The notes under the pieces were generated by a model. The model saw only the letters and a list, made by a program, of their open reading frames with translations, did not search any database and was not told the DNA's origin. The translations under genes and the position numbers were made by a program. Shown here one piece after another: positions 34,651 to 42,860 of a stretch of DNA of 64,000 bases (position 1 is the first letter of the stretch; each line of letters begins with the position of its first letter). Source of the DNA: Pedobacter rhodius (GTDB taxonomy: Bacteria > Bacteroidota > Bacteroidia > Sphingobacteriales > Sphingobacteriaceae); contig NZ_JAPWGL010000001.1 of NCBI RefSeq assembly GCF_027213645.1, positions 744,001 to 808,000 of the forward strand. Reading direction: 5' to 3'.

Positions 34651-35151
34651 ATGGCAAAAAGCAAATTTGAAATATCCTTGGAAGAAGGTTCACACAAAAT
34701 TCTATCGGGTTTGATAGGAGATTGGGAAGGTACATCTAAAACCTGGTTTGAAAAAGACGTGCTCGCTGATGAATCAGCGGCGAAGGGCGTATTTTCTTCA
34801 ATTTTAGGGAGCAGGTTTGTTTCTTATGATTACAAGGGAAGTCTGGATGGTAAACCTTTAGCAGGAAAAATGATCATTGGCTTTGATATTCCATACCAGC
34901 GATTTACAAGCAGCTGGATGGATAGCTTCCACATGGGTACACAAATTATGCTTTCCAGCGGAGTTGCTACTGATAAAGGGTTTTCAATATTAGGAACTTA
35001 TGGAAGTCCTGAATATGGTGAACAGCTCTGGGGATGGCGAACAGCTTTAGAAATCTTAAACGATAATGAAATTATAATTTCTGCTTATAATATTTCGCCT
35101 GAAGGGGAAGAGGCTAAGGCAACTGAAACGGTTTTGAAAAGAATTTTATAA
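34651..35151 (+). CDS. DUF1579 protein
   Basis: A 166-residue cytoplasmic protein of the DUF1579 family. It shows SGLIGDWEGTSKTWFE near the start, then GSRFVSYDYKGSLDGKPLAGKMIIGFDIPYQRFTSSWMDSFHMG, the diagnostic core. The fold is a calycin-like barrel in relatives; function unknown. A perfect -7 promoter box ends only 4 bp before the ATG. A 20-bp inverted repeat lies 10 bp after the stop. Confidence 0.85.
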   Translation: MAKSKFEISLEEGSHKILSGLIGDWEGTSKTWFEKDVLADESAAKGVFSSILGSRFVSYDYKGSLDGKPLAGKMIIGFDIPYQRFTSSWMDSFHMGTQIMLSSGVATDKGFSILGTYGSPEYGEQLWGWRTALEILNDNEIIISAYNISPEGEEAKATETVLKRIL

Positions 35152-35161
35152 CAGTTATTCT

Positions 35162-35218
35162 GTCATGTTGAGCTTGTCGAAACATCTTCTTTAAGTTCTT
35201 CGACAAGCTCAGAATGAC
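35162..35218. repeat. Inverted-repeat element (TGAGCTTGTCGAA family)
   Basis: Arms of 20 bp (35162-35181 and 35199-35218) with two mismatches, core TTGAGCTTGTCGAA / TTCGACAAGCTCA, loop of 17. A related copy with diverged arms is at 45158-45231. It sits between convergent genes (DUF1579 and DUF72), so it may also serve as a terminator; no T-run follows. Confidence 0.7.
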
Positions 35219-35225
35219 AATATTA

Positions 35226-36128
35226 TTAAAATAAAGTTGGCGATTGTGCAGAACCATTTGCCATAACCGGAATTTTTAAATCTGTACCAATGGCTTTATT
35301 TAACTTTTCTGTAAAATAGGCAGAAAATAATGGCGATGAAAGCTCCACATTTTGGTGAACAAAAAAGTATAGGTTTTCGAGGCCTTGCTTTTTCCATTCC
35401 ACTATTCTTTCAACCCAGTCATCTAAACGTTTTTTATCAATTGCATCGTCATTTGCACCGACAAAGCGGATAAAGGCGTTAGGAGAGGTTAACCGCATGT
35501 GGAGCATATCTCTTCTGCCCGAAGTGTCTACAATAATGTTTGCAATACCGTTTTCTTCAAATAATGTGGCAAACTCGTTTGCAATTGCGGGGTTTGAAAA
35601 CCATTCTTCGTTTCTAACTTCAACAGCTAAAGGAATCACCTTTGGAAATTCTTTTACAACGATTTTAAGTCGTTCGAAATCTTTTGGCTTAAAATTATCA
35701 TGCAGCTGAAGAAAAGCCATGCCTAACTTATCTTCAAAATTGCTGATGGCATCACAATATTGTTCAACAGGTTCTTTAACATTGATTAATCTTTTAAAGT
35801 GACTTATCGTATTGGTGAGTTTCGGAAAGAACTTGAAATCAGCCGGTGTTTTTTGAGTCCAGGTGATTACCTGTTCGCTGCTTGGCATTCCGTAAAAAGT
35901 CGCATTCAGTTCAATTGAATTAAACTGCGTAGCATAATAAGTTAATTCATCTTTGGTACCTTTCGGATAAAAACCTTTCAAATCCGCTTTGTTCCATTTG
36001 GCACAACCTACATAAGCCCGGAAATTCTGTTTGGGTTTATTGGCCTTTAAAATAGCTTCCGTTTGCGGCGCATCTGCCGGAAGAGTGAAATCTATTATCG
36101 AAGGGTCTTCTACTTTACCGAATTGCAT
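35226..36128 (-). CDS. DUF72 protein
   Basis: A 300-residue TIM-barrel-like protein of the DUF72 family. Conserved parts: AYVGCAKWNKADLKGFYPKGTKDELTYYATQFNSIELNATFYGMPS, TPADFKFFPKLTNTISH, VIPLAVEVRNEEWF and IIVDTSGRRDMLHMRLTSPNAFIRFVG, and LYFFVHQN near the end. The biochemical role is not established. It is preceded by a non-coding repeat element and is convergent with DUF1579. Confidence 0.92.
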   Translation of the reverse strand: MQFGKVEDPSIIDFTLPADAPQTEAILKANKPKQNFRAYVGCAKWNKADLKGFYPKGTKDELTYYATQFNSIELNATFYGMPSSEQVITWTQKTPADFKFFPKLTNTISHFKRLINVKEPVEQYCDAISNFEDKLGMAFLQLHDNFKPKDFERLKIVVKEFPKVIPLAVEVRNEEWFSNPAIANEFATLFEENGIANIIVDTSGRRDMLHMRLTSPNAFIRFVGANDDAIDKKRLDDWVERIVEWKKQGLENLYFFVHQNVELSSPLFSAYFTEKLNKAIGTDLKIPVMANGSAQSPTLF

Positions 36129-36138
36129 ATGATGTTAT

Positions 36139-36400
36139 TTAACTAACCGCTAAGTTAGCAAAGAAAATTGCGCAAAGAAACACAAAGGAAATATTTGCAC
36201 CATCATTTCATCTGACAGCTATCGGAAGCGAGGCACGGCGCAATCTTAATGCGGCAGACAGGTTCGATACATTACTATAGTTGTAAGATAGCCTGTCTGC
36301 GTTGGGCAGGCTTCTTGCCTCGCAATAGCGGATTTAAAAAAAAGGCGCCAAGTATAAACCCGGCGCGCTTTGCGAAAAACTTTGTGCCCTTTGCGGTTAA
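36139..36400. repeat. Non-coding structured element between DUF72 and arginine decarboxylase genes
   Basis: The edges are TTAACTAACCGCTAAG-like on the left and CTTTGCGGTTAA on the right, a diverged version of the 7462-7977 terminal repeats, with AAAGAAACACAAAG inside. The centre folds as nested stems: GCGAGGCA (36228-36235) with TGCCTCGC (36316-36323), and GCAGACAGG (36254-36262) with CCTGTCTGC (36292-36300). No gene is seen. Confidence 0.6.
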
Positions 36401-36402
36401 TC

Positions 36403-37791
36403 TCAGTAACCCAGAATTTTTAAAACCTGTTTACTATTTTGTTCCTCTCCAAAAACCTCAAAATTGAAGCTTTCATCGCGGTTTCTACGGATTAAAACAT
36501 GTTTGGGACTCGGCAATAAGCAATGGTGAATGCCTCCGTAACCACTTAAAACCTCCTGGTAAGCACCTGTGTGGAAGAAACCTAAATATTGTACTTTACG
36601 TGTTTTCGGCATGAACACACTATTCATATGCGCTTCCTGGTTGTAATAATCCTGACCATCACATGTAATGCCACCTAAGTTAACACGCTCGTATTCAGCG
36701 TCCCAATTGTTAATTGGTAATAAAATATATTTTTGGTTCAATGCCCAGACATCTGGCAGGTTGGTAATGAAAGAACCATCTAACATTAACCAGCGTTCAC
36801 GGTCGTTTTGTTGTTTACGCCCTAAAACTTTGTATAAAATACCCGATGCTTCAGCAACTGTATATTTACCGAATTCAGTAATAATATCAGGCTCCATTAC
36901 ATCGTGGATGGCGCAGATTTCTTTGATCCTTTTTACAATTTCGTTTACCATGTACTCGTAATCGAAATCGAAAACCAATGAATCTTTAAACGGCATGCCG
37001 CCACCGATATCCAAAGTATCTAAATCTGGATTAATTTTCTTGAACTTGCAGTAAAGCGTTACATATTTCTCCAGCTCGTTCCAATAATATGGCGAATCGG
37101 TAATACCTGAGTTTATGAAAAAGTGTAATAATTTTACACGGAAATTCGGGTTATGAACAATTTTATTATTATAAAAATCAATAATATCTTCCATACGAAC
37201 ACCTAAGCGTGAGGTGTAAAACTGAGAATCTGGTTGTTCCTCTGCTGCAATACGGATACCTAAATTACAAGGTGTATCGATATCAACCTCATCATCAAAA
37301 AGGTTAAACTCTTCTTTATTATCCAGTACCGGGATGATGTTTTTATAACCATCATGCAACATATCAATAATATATTGCTTGTACTGGTAGGTTTTAAAAC
37401 CATTGCAGATGATGGTTGTATCTTTAGTTAAATGTCCTTTTTTTTCTAAAGCATCAACCATTGGCATATCAAAAGCTGAAGAAGTTTCCAGGTGGATGTT
37501 ATTCTTCAATGCTTCTTCTACAATATGCCGGAAGTGCGAGCTTTTTGTACAGTAACAATATTTATAGTCACCACGATAATTGTTCTTTAAAATGGCAGTC
37601 TGGAAAAGAATTTTCGCTTGCTGAATTTTCTTACTTACCATAGGCAAGTAGGTGAAACGTAGGGGAGTACCATAAGTTTCAATCATTTCCATCAGGTTTA
37701 AATCCTGAAAATATAATTCATCATCTATAACATCAAAGCCATCTTGCGGAAAGCCAACGCTTAGATCGAGAAATTCTGAGTAACTCTGCAT
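36403..37791 (-). CDS. speA: Arginine decarboxylase (fold type III PLP enzyme)
   Basis: A 462-residue PLP enzyme of the alanine racemase-like fold. YCYCTKSSHFRHIVEEAL carries the PLP Lys near residue 82; HLETSSAFDMPM, LDTLDIGGGMPFKDS (Gly-rich phosphate site) and DITGE-like EFGKYTVAEASG follow. Length and sequence match the Bacteroidota enzyme annotated as arginine decarboxylase, which makes agmatine for polyamine synthesis. The arginine context (ctlX, deiminase, argS) supports this. Other basic amino acid decarboxylases of the same fold cannot be fully excluded. Confidence 0.82.
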   Translation of the reverse strand: MQSYSEFLDLSVGFPQDGFDVIDDELYFQDLNLMEMIETYGTPLRFTYLPMVSKKIQQAKILFQTAILKNNYRGDYKYCYCTKSSHFRHIVEEALKNNIHLETSSAFDMPMVDALEKKGHLTKDTTIICNGFKTYQYKQYIIDMLHDGYKNIIPVLDNKEEFNLFDDEVDIDTPCNLGIRIAAEEQPDSQFYTSRLGVRMEDIIDFYNNKIVHNPNFRVKLLHFFINSGITDSPYYWNELEKYVTLYCKFKKINPDLDTLDIGGGMPFKDSLVFDFDYEYMVNEIVKRIKEICAIHDVMEPDIITEFGKYTVAEASGILYKVLGRKQQNDRERWLMLDGSFITNLPDVWALNQKYILLPINNWDAEYERVNLGGITCDGQDYYNQEAHMNSVFMPKTRKVQYLGFFHTGAYQEVLSGYGGIHHCLLPSPKHVLIRRNRDESFNFEVFGEEQNSKQVLKILGY

Positions 37792-37943
37792 TTACTTTTA
37801 AATAATTTTTGCAAAAATGTAATTTTAAATCGAGAATTAATCTTTATTGAAAATATTTTTACGGTAGGGAAACGCTTTAAAGGTGAACGATTTGGTTTTC
37901 CGCAGATTTTTTCGTGCCTTGCAACGGAGAAGTAATACATTAT

Positions 37944-38855
37944 TTACTTCACCGGCAAATGAATTTCAGCCAGCATACACCTTGCACTACCACCGCCATT
38001 TTTTTCGATGGTGTAAATCGGTGCATAAATGATTCTGCTATGCTTTTCCAATTTAGCCAGCTGTTCAGCATTTAGTGACAAATATGCCTGCTCAGACATC
38101 ACCAATAAACTTTCGCCTTTATTATTAGCCACTTGCAGCATGTTACCGGCAAAGCGGTTCATTTGTTCAAGCGATAGCTCAATAATTTCTTTTCCGCTAT
38201 TTATTAAACTTAAAGCAACTTTTTCCTTTTCTTCAGGGTCTGGAATCGACTCCATACAAATCACTGCAAATTTATCGCCAACACACATCATCACGTTAGT
38301 GTGGTAAATCGGGAATTTAGAGCCGTCAACTGCCTGAAAAGAAACCGGCTGATAACCTGTAAGCATACAAAAGTTGTTTAATACTTCCTCATCGGTACGA
38401 ACACTTAAGCAGGCATAGGCGATTTTATTAATTCTATCCAGAACCATACTTCCGGTTCCTTCCAGAAAGGCGTACTGCTGTTCGTAAAAACTTATATCGC
38501 TGATATGGCTAACCAGAAACTTATCTTTTAATCCATCCAATATCTCATGCCGACGTTCCTGCCTGCGGTTTTCAGAAAACATCGGGTATAGAAAAACAGA
38601 ACCATCCTCGTGAAAAGAAACCCAGTTATTCGGAAAAACAGAATCGGGTGTTTCAGGTTGCAAAGTATCGTCGACAACAGTTACATCAACCTCGTTTTTT
38701 CTCAACATCGAAACAAAGCCGTCAAACTCCTGTAAAGCCTGTGCCTGTACATTCCTTTCTGCTGATGCAACCTGGAATTTATTATTGCCTGCGGTTTGTT
38801 CGTTGAACTTAAAATTAACCGGGCGTATCATTAAGATGTGGTTGGTTGTTTGCAT
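37944..38855 (-). CDS. ctlX: Citrulline utilisation hydrolase CtlX / arginine deiminase-related protein
   Basis: A 303-residue amidinotransferase/deiminase-superfamily protein. Typical elements: ILMIRPVNFKFNEQTAGNNKFQ at the N terminus, DSVFPNNWVSFHEDGSVFLYPM (substrate site), FLEGTGSMVLDR, and the closing NGGGSARCMLAEIHLP with the catalytic Cys. These fit CtlX, named for citrulline use. Whether it acts on citrulline, arginine or another guanidino compound here is inference. Its 5' region consists of heptamer arrays, and it sits between the arginine decarboxylase and deiminase genes. Confidence 0.85.
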   Translation of the reverse strand: MQTTNHILMIRPVNFKFNEQTAGNNKFQVASAERNVQAQALQEFDGFVSMLRKNEVDVTVVDDTLQPETPDSVFPNNWVSFHEDGSVFLYPMFSENRRQERRHEILDGLKDKFLVSHISDISFYEQQYAFLEGTGSMVLDRINKIAYACLSVRTDEEVLNNFCMLTGYQPVSFQAVDGSKFPIYHTNVMMCVGDKFAVICMESIPDPEEKEKVALSLINSGKEIIELSLEQMNRFAGNMLQVANNKGESLLVMSEQAYLSLNAEQLAKLEKHSRIIYAPIYTIEKNGGGSARCMLAEIHLPVK

Positions 38856-38858
38856 TTT

Positions 38859-39103
38859 AGTATCAAGTAGTTAGTATCAAGTATCGAGTATTTAGTATCA
38901 AGTATTGAGTATCAAGTATCAAGTTAGAGTGGGCCGCCTGCTATAATCCATCGTCCATCTTACCTTCTCCATATTAGAGTATCAAGTATCAAGTAGTTAG
39001 TATCAAGTATCGAGTATCAAGTTAGAGTGGGCGGACAACTATAATCCATCATCCATTTTACTTTTTCCATATTAGAGTATTAAGTATCGAGTATCAAGTA
39101 TCA
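38859..39103 (+). repeat. Heptanucleotide arrays, cluster 1 (three subarrays)
   Basis: Tandem 7-bp units of consensus AGTATCA (variants AGTAGTT, AGTATCG, AGTATTT, AGTATTG) form subarrays of 9 units (38859-38921), 6 units (38978-39019) and 4 units (39076-39103). The spacers between them are both exactly 56 bp and near-identical. They contain TTAGAGTGGGC, CTATAATCCATC and a TCCAT-CTTACCTT stretch that is the reverse complement of the GATGGAA units of cluster 3. The cluster fills the gap between the deiminase stop and the ctlX start. Confidence 0.88.
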
Positions 39104-39156
39104 AGATAGAGAGGTGATCAAGCCATTATCCATCAACCATCTTACCTTTTACATTC

Positions 39157-40602
39157 CTATAAATCATCTCTTAAAATTGGTAAACTCATACAATGGAAAC
39201 CGCCGCGGGCACGGGATAATTCAGCAGAAGGCATCAAAATCAAGGTATCGGTTATGGTTTCTGCATCTGCTTTGCCGCTTTCTAAATCCTGAATTAAATC
39301 TTTCACATCAACAATTGCAAAACCGGCGTTTTTAAATGCATCAACGGTTTTATCATTTCTGTCGTAACCTAAAACAACGCCTTCCTTAATGGCCAGCAGG
39401 TTGCAGGAGTCTGTCCACTGTTCTCTCGAATCGTAAGGGAAAGTGTTGTTTCCGCTATAAATAATCCTGGTTGGTTCGGTGCTTTTTAAATCGTTCTGAC
39501 TAATATCATTTAATAAGGCCTCAACATGTTCGAAATGTTTAGGCTCCTGCGGATTGGCTTTTGTGAATTGGATTGCTGTTGTTGCCTCCAGTTTTTCAGG
39601 CTCCTTTAAAAAATTAATCGGCTCATACGGATTGTATTTCGGCGAATGTGCAATAGAATTTAAGATGACCCAGGTATTGCGCTTAACCTGCGTAAAAACA
39701 GTATCCAGGTGCATATAATCACGTTTACTAGGGATTTTTACAACGGTTACTTTTTCCACTACATCATTATCGAACAATAATTTAATGGCTTCATTTGCAC
39801 CATGTTCTGATGTTCTTTCGCTGCAACCAATAAGCACGTGGTTCGGACTTACCATCATTACATCGCCACCTTCCAAAGTTGTGCTGAATGCCGGTTCATC
39901 GCCCGGGCGCAAAAAGTGCATCGTAACATCGGGAATTTCCAGAATGTTATCGCGATAGCCTTCGAAAAGCGGGTGGTTAAAGAAAATATAACGCATTAAA
40001 AGTGTTTCGCGAACGCGGGCCTTTTTCGCGGGTTTATTTAATAAAATATGGTTATTTATGGTGATGCCGACATCCCGGGTAAAAATTAAATTTGGGATGG
40101 GTGGAAAAATCATGGTATCGTTTGCCAGGGTTCCGGAGATAAAAATTTCAGCCAGTTCTTTTGGGTCGGTGTTTGTTAACGCCATTTGAACCTTATAAGT
40201 ACAACCCTCAATTGCACAAACTGCAGCAACCAGTTTTTTACGGATGGATTCATTTTCAAGCATTTCGCTTAATAGATTCTGAATCTCAATTACAGCGGTA
40301 GAATTATGAAAATCCGGGTGATTTGGTTTATAAAAATTACGGTTATCTTCTTCCGAATCTATTTTGGCAAGCTTGCCCTTAATTCTTTCAGGGTCGAGGA
40401 AGTACATCAGTAATTTGATGTAGTAATCGTATTCATCCTTACGAATGGTATCCAAATGTACAATATCTTCAAAAAGCCAGTCCTGCGCTTTTGATGGAAC
40501 AACTTTACCCAAACCACTGTCTGGACTATGGATTAACAACTTACGCAATCTGCCGATCTCGGTTTTTACGTTGACTTTAAAATTTTGATTCTGTCCGCTC
40601 AT
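39157..40602 (-). CDS. Arginine deiminase family protein
   Basis: A 481-residue deiminase. All family active-site motifs are visible: LIFTRDVGITIN (Asp), LEGGDVMMVSPNHVLIGCSERTSEHG, the His motif in RDYMHLDTVFTQVKRNTWV, and the catalytic Cys in RARGGFHCMSLPI near the C terminus. It hydrolyses L-arginine to citrulline and ammonia, or acts on a close analogue. No carbamate kinase or ornithine carbamoyltransferase is nearby, so a full ADI energy pathway is not shown. A heptamer array lies in its 5' region. Confidence 0.88.
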   Translation of the reverse strand: MSGQNQNFKVNVKTEIGRLRKLLIHSPDSGLGKVVPSKAQDWLFEDIVHLDTIRKDEYDYYIKLLMYFLDPERIKGKLAKIDSEEDNRNFYKPNHPDFHNSTAVIEIQNLLSEMLENESIRKKLVAAVCAIEGCTYKVQMALTNTDPKELAEIFISGTLANDTMIFPPIPNLIFTRDVGITINNHILLNKPAKKARVRETLLMRYIFFNHPLFEGYRDNILEIPDVTMHFLRPGDEPAFSTTLEGGDVMMVSPNHVLIGCSERTSEHGANEAIKLLFDNDVVEKVTVVKIPSKRDYMHLDTVFTQVKRNTWVILNSIAHSPKYNPYEPINFLKEPEKLEATTAIQFTKANPQEPKHFEHVEALLNDISQNDLKSTEPTRIIYSGNNTFPYDSREQWTDSCNLLAIKEGVVLGYDRNDKTVDAFKNAGFAIVDVKDLIQDLESGKADAETITDTLILMPSAELSRARGGFHCMSLPILRDDL

Positions 40603-40640
40603 AAATAAGTTAGATGTACAAAGCTATTAGAATTTCATGG

Positions 40641-40745
40641 AGTATCAAGTGGTAAGTAGCAAGTATCGAGTAGCGAGTAGTGAGTAGCAAGTATCAAGTA
40701 GTGAGTATCAAGTAGCAAGTATCAAGTAAGGAGTGGCAAATATCA
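40641..40745 (+). repeat. Heptanucleotide array, cluster 2
   Basis: Fifteen tandem 7-bp units of consensus AGTA-(T/G)-(C/T)-(A/G), such as AGTATCA, AGTAGCA, AGTAGTG and AGTATCG, lie in the divergent spacer between the arginine deiminase gene (-) and argS (+). It lacks the GATGGAA-type spacer seen in clusters 1 and 3. Confidence 0.88.
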
Positions 40746-40818
40746 AGATAAGCCTTTATGCTTTGGTTTCTGGAATTGAACCTTCAACATCGGACCTGTG
40801 ACTTTCGGACTTTTTCAC

Positions 40819-40826
40819 TATTTTTG
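40819..40826 (+). promoter_or_regulatory. -7 box 3 bp before the argS start codon
   Basis: TATTTTTG, a perfect TAnnTTTG box, ends at 40826 and the ATG begins at 40830. This implies a leaderless or near-leaderless argS mRNA and supports the start at 40830 over the longer frame. Confidence 0.55.
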
Positions 40827-40829
40827 GCC

Positions 40830-42602
40830 ATGAATTTTATTATTACTGCAACGCTTGATGCCATTAAACAACTTTACAATGAAGAAGTAGCTGAAAGCGT
40901 AATCAACATACAAGAAACCCGTAAAGAATTTGAAGGCCAGGTAACAATTGTTGTTTTTCCGATTACAAAAATCTCTAAGAAATCGCCTGAGCAGACCGCA
41001 CAAGCGATTGGCGAATATTTGGTGGACAAAGTTGAAGATGTAACTGCTTTTAATGTTGTTAAAGGTTTCTTAAACCTGAGTATTGCGGAAAGTTATTTCC
41101 TTAGCCAATTTAATGCGGAAATTTTAGCACCTGAATTTGGTGTTTACCAGCCAAATGGCAAAAAGGTTATGGTTGAATATTCTTCACCCAACACCAACAA
41201 ACCGCTTCACTTAGGTCACGTTCGTAATAATTTATTAGGTTATTCGGTTGCTGAATTACTGAAAGCATATGGTTATGAGGTAACAAAAGTGAATCTGGTA
41301 AACGACAGGGGCATTCACATTTGTAAATCGATGCTGGCCTGGCAAAAGTGGGGTAATGGTGAAACACCGGAAAGTTCGGGCTTAAAAGGCGATCACCTGG
41401 TTGGCAAGTATTATGTCATTTTTGATAAGGAATACAAGAAAGAAATTGATGTTTTAAAGGCGGAAGGGCAAACCGAAGAAGAAGCTAAAAAAAATGCACC
41501 ACTGATTAAAGAGGCGCAAGTTATGCTTCAGCAGTGGGAAGCTGGTGATGAAGCGGTTGTTTCGCTTTGGAAAACCATGAATGGCTGGGTTTACGATGGT
41601 TTTGCGATTACCTATAAAAACCTCGGTGTAGATTTCGATAAGTTTTATTACGAAAGCAATACTTATTTGTTAGGAAAAGATACCGTTGAAGAAGGTCTGG
41701 AAAAAGGGGTTTTCTTTAAAAAAGAAGATGGCTCGGTCTGGATAGATTTAACGGCTGATGGTTTAGATCAAAAACTGGTTTTACGTGCCGATGGGACCTC
41801 GGTTTACATTACGCAGGATTTGGGAACGGCCAAAATGAAATTTGATGACTTCGGAATGGATGAATCGATTTATGTGGTCGGAAACGAGCAGGATTACCAT
41901 TTTAAAGTTTTATTTTTAATTCTGGAGAAACTAGGTAAAAGCTGGGCGAAAGGCCTTTATCATTTATCCTACGGGATGGTTGATTTACCTAACGGAAAGA
42001 TGAAAAGCCGCGAAGGAACCGTTGTTGACGCAGATGAATTAATTGCTGATATGATCGCCACGGCTCAGGAAAAAACCGAAGAATTGGGTAAAACAAATGA
42101 TTTTACCGTTGCAGACAAAGCTGAGTTGTACAGGAATATCGGTTTAGGTGCTTTAAAATACTTCCTTTTAAAAGTAGAACCGAAAAAACGTTTATTATTT
42201 GATCCTAATGAAAGTATTGATTTTCAAGGTAATACAGGTCCGTTCATACAATATACCCATGCACGTATAAGATCATTATTGAGCAAAGCAGGTTACCAGT
42301 TTGCAGTTACCGGTAATCAGTTTTCAGGAATTTCAGCTGTTGAGCTGGAAATGATTATGCAGCTGGCTAAATTTCCTTCGGAAATAGAAATTGCCGCTAA
42401 AGCACACAGCCCTGCAAGTTTGGCTAATTATTTATATGAGCTCGCTAAGCTATTCAACAAGTTTTACCACGAAGTTCCGCCGATTGTAAAAACCGAAGCA
42501 GGCGACGCTAAACAATTCCGTTTAAACCTGAGCAAAAAAACAGCGGATATTATTCATAAAGGTATGTTGATTCTGGGTATTACTTCGCCGGAGAGAATGT
42601 AG
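40830..42602 (+). CDS. argS: Arginyl-tRNA synthetase
   Basis: A 590-residue class I synthetase that charges tRNA-Arg. The Add1 N-terminal domain is followed by VEYSSPNTNKPLHLGHVRNNLLGYSVAELL, where HLGH is the HIGH motif, and by PNGKMKSREGTVVDADEL, the KMSKS-equivalent. The C-terminal anticodon-binding helices include FIQYTHARIRSLLSKAGY. I chose the ATG at 40830: an upstream extension to 40758 is non-conserved, and a perfect -7 box (40819-40826) lies inside it. It completes the arginine-related gene block. Confidence 0.96.
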   Translation: MNFIITATLDAIKQLYNEEVAESVINIQETRKEFEGQVTIVVFPITKISKKSPEQTAQAIGEYLVDKVEDVTAFNVVKGFLNLSIAESYFLSQFNAEILAPEFGVYQPNGKKVMVEYSSPNTNKPLHLGHVRNNLLGYSVAELLKAYGYEVTKVNLVNDRGIHICKSMLAWQKWGNGETPESSGLKGDHLVGKYYVIFDKEYKKEIDVLKAEGQTEEEAKKNAPLIKEAQVMLQQWEAGDEAVVSLWKTMNGWVYDGFAITYKNLGVDFDKFYYESNTYLLGKDTVEEGLEKGVFFKKEDGSVWIDLTADGLDQKLVLRADGTSVYITQDLGTAKMKFDDFGMDESIYVVGNEQDYHFKVLFLILEKLGKSWAKGLYHLSYGMVDLPNGKMKSREGTVVDADELIADMIATAQEKTEELGKTNDFTVADKAELYRNIGLGALKYFLLKVEPKKRLLFDPNESIDFQGNTGPFIQYTHARIRSLLSKAGYQFAVTGNQFSGISAVELEMIMQLAKFPSEIEIAAKAHSPASLANYLYELAKLFNKFYHEVPPIVKTEAGDAKQFRLNLSKKTADIIHKGMLILGITSPERM

Positions 42603-42605
42603 TTT

Positions 42606-42744
42606 GATGGAAGAGGTAAGATGGAAGATGGAAGAGGTATGATGGAAGAGGTAAGATGGAAGATGTAAGATGGAAGATGGAAGAGGTAAGATGGATAAAG
42701 ACTCATTCAGTCCTCTTGATACTTTATACTAAATACTTGATACT
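42606..42744 (-). repeat. Heptanucleotide array, cluster 3 (inverted composite)
   Basis: Thirteen units of GATGGAA/GAGGTAA (42606-42696), a 20-bp linker, then four units TGATACT, TTATACT, AAATACT, TGATACT (42717-42744). The last four are the reverse complement of the AGTATCA units. Read on the minus strand it has the same order as cluster 1: AGTATCA array, linker, TTCCATC array. So the composite is inverted here, between argS and the glycosylase gene. Further diverged GATGGA traces continue to about 42780. Confidence 0.88.
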
Positions 42745-42860
42745 TTGACATGGAAGAGGTAGGATGGAGATGGAAAGTCGGGCAGATAGAAGTGCTGAAA
42801 TGAAAAATAGAATGAATAGCTTTACTCCTCTTAAAACCTTATCCTCTTAAAATCTTATCT

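Noticed and set aside
40758-40829. 24-codon N-terminal extension of argS
   Set aside because: The added residues do not belong to the synthetase fold and the extension contains a perfect -7 box; the ATG at 40830 is preferred.
38859-42744. CRISPR-like arrays
   Set aside because: Units are 7 bp and directly adjacent with no unique spacers of constant length, and no cas genes are present. They are tandem heptamers.
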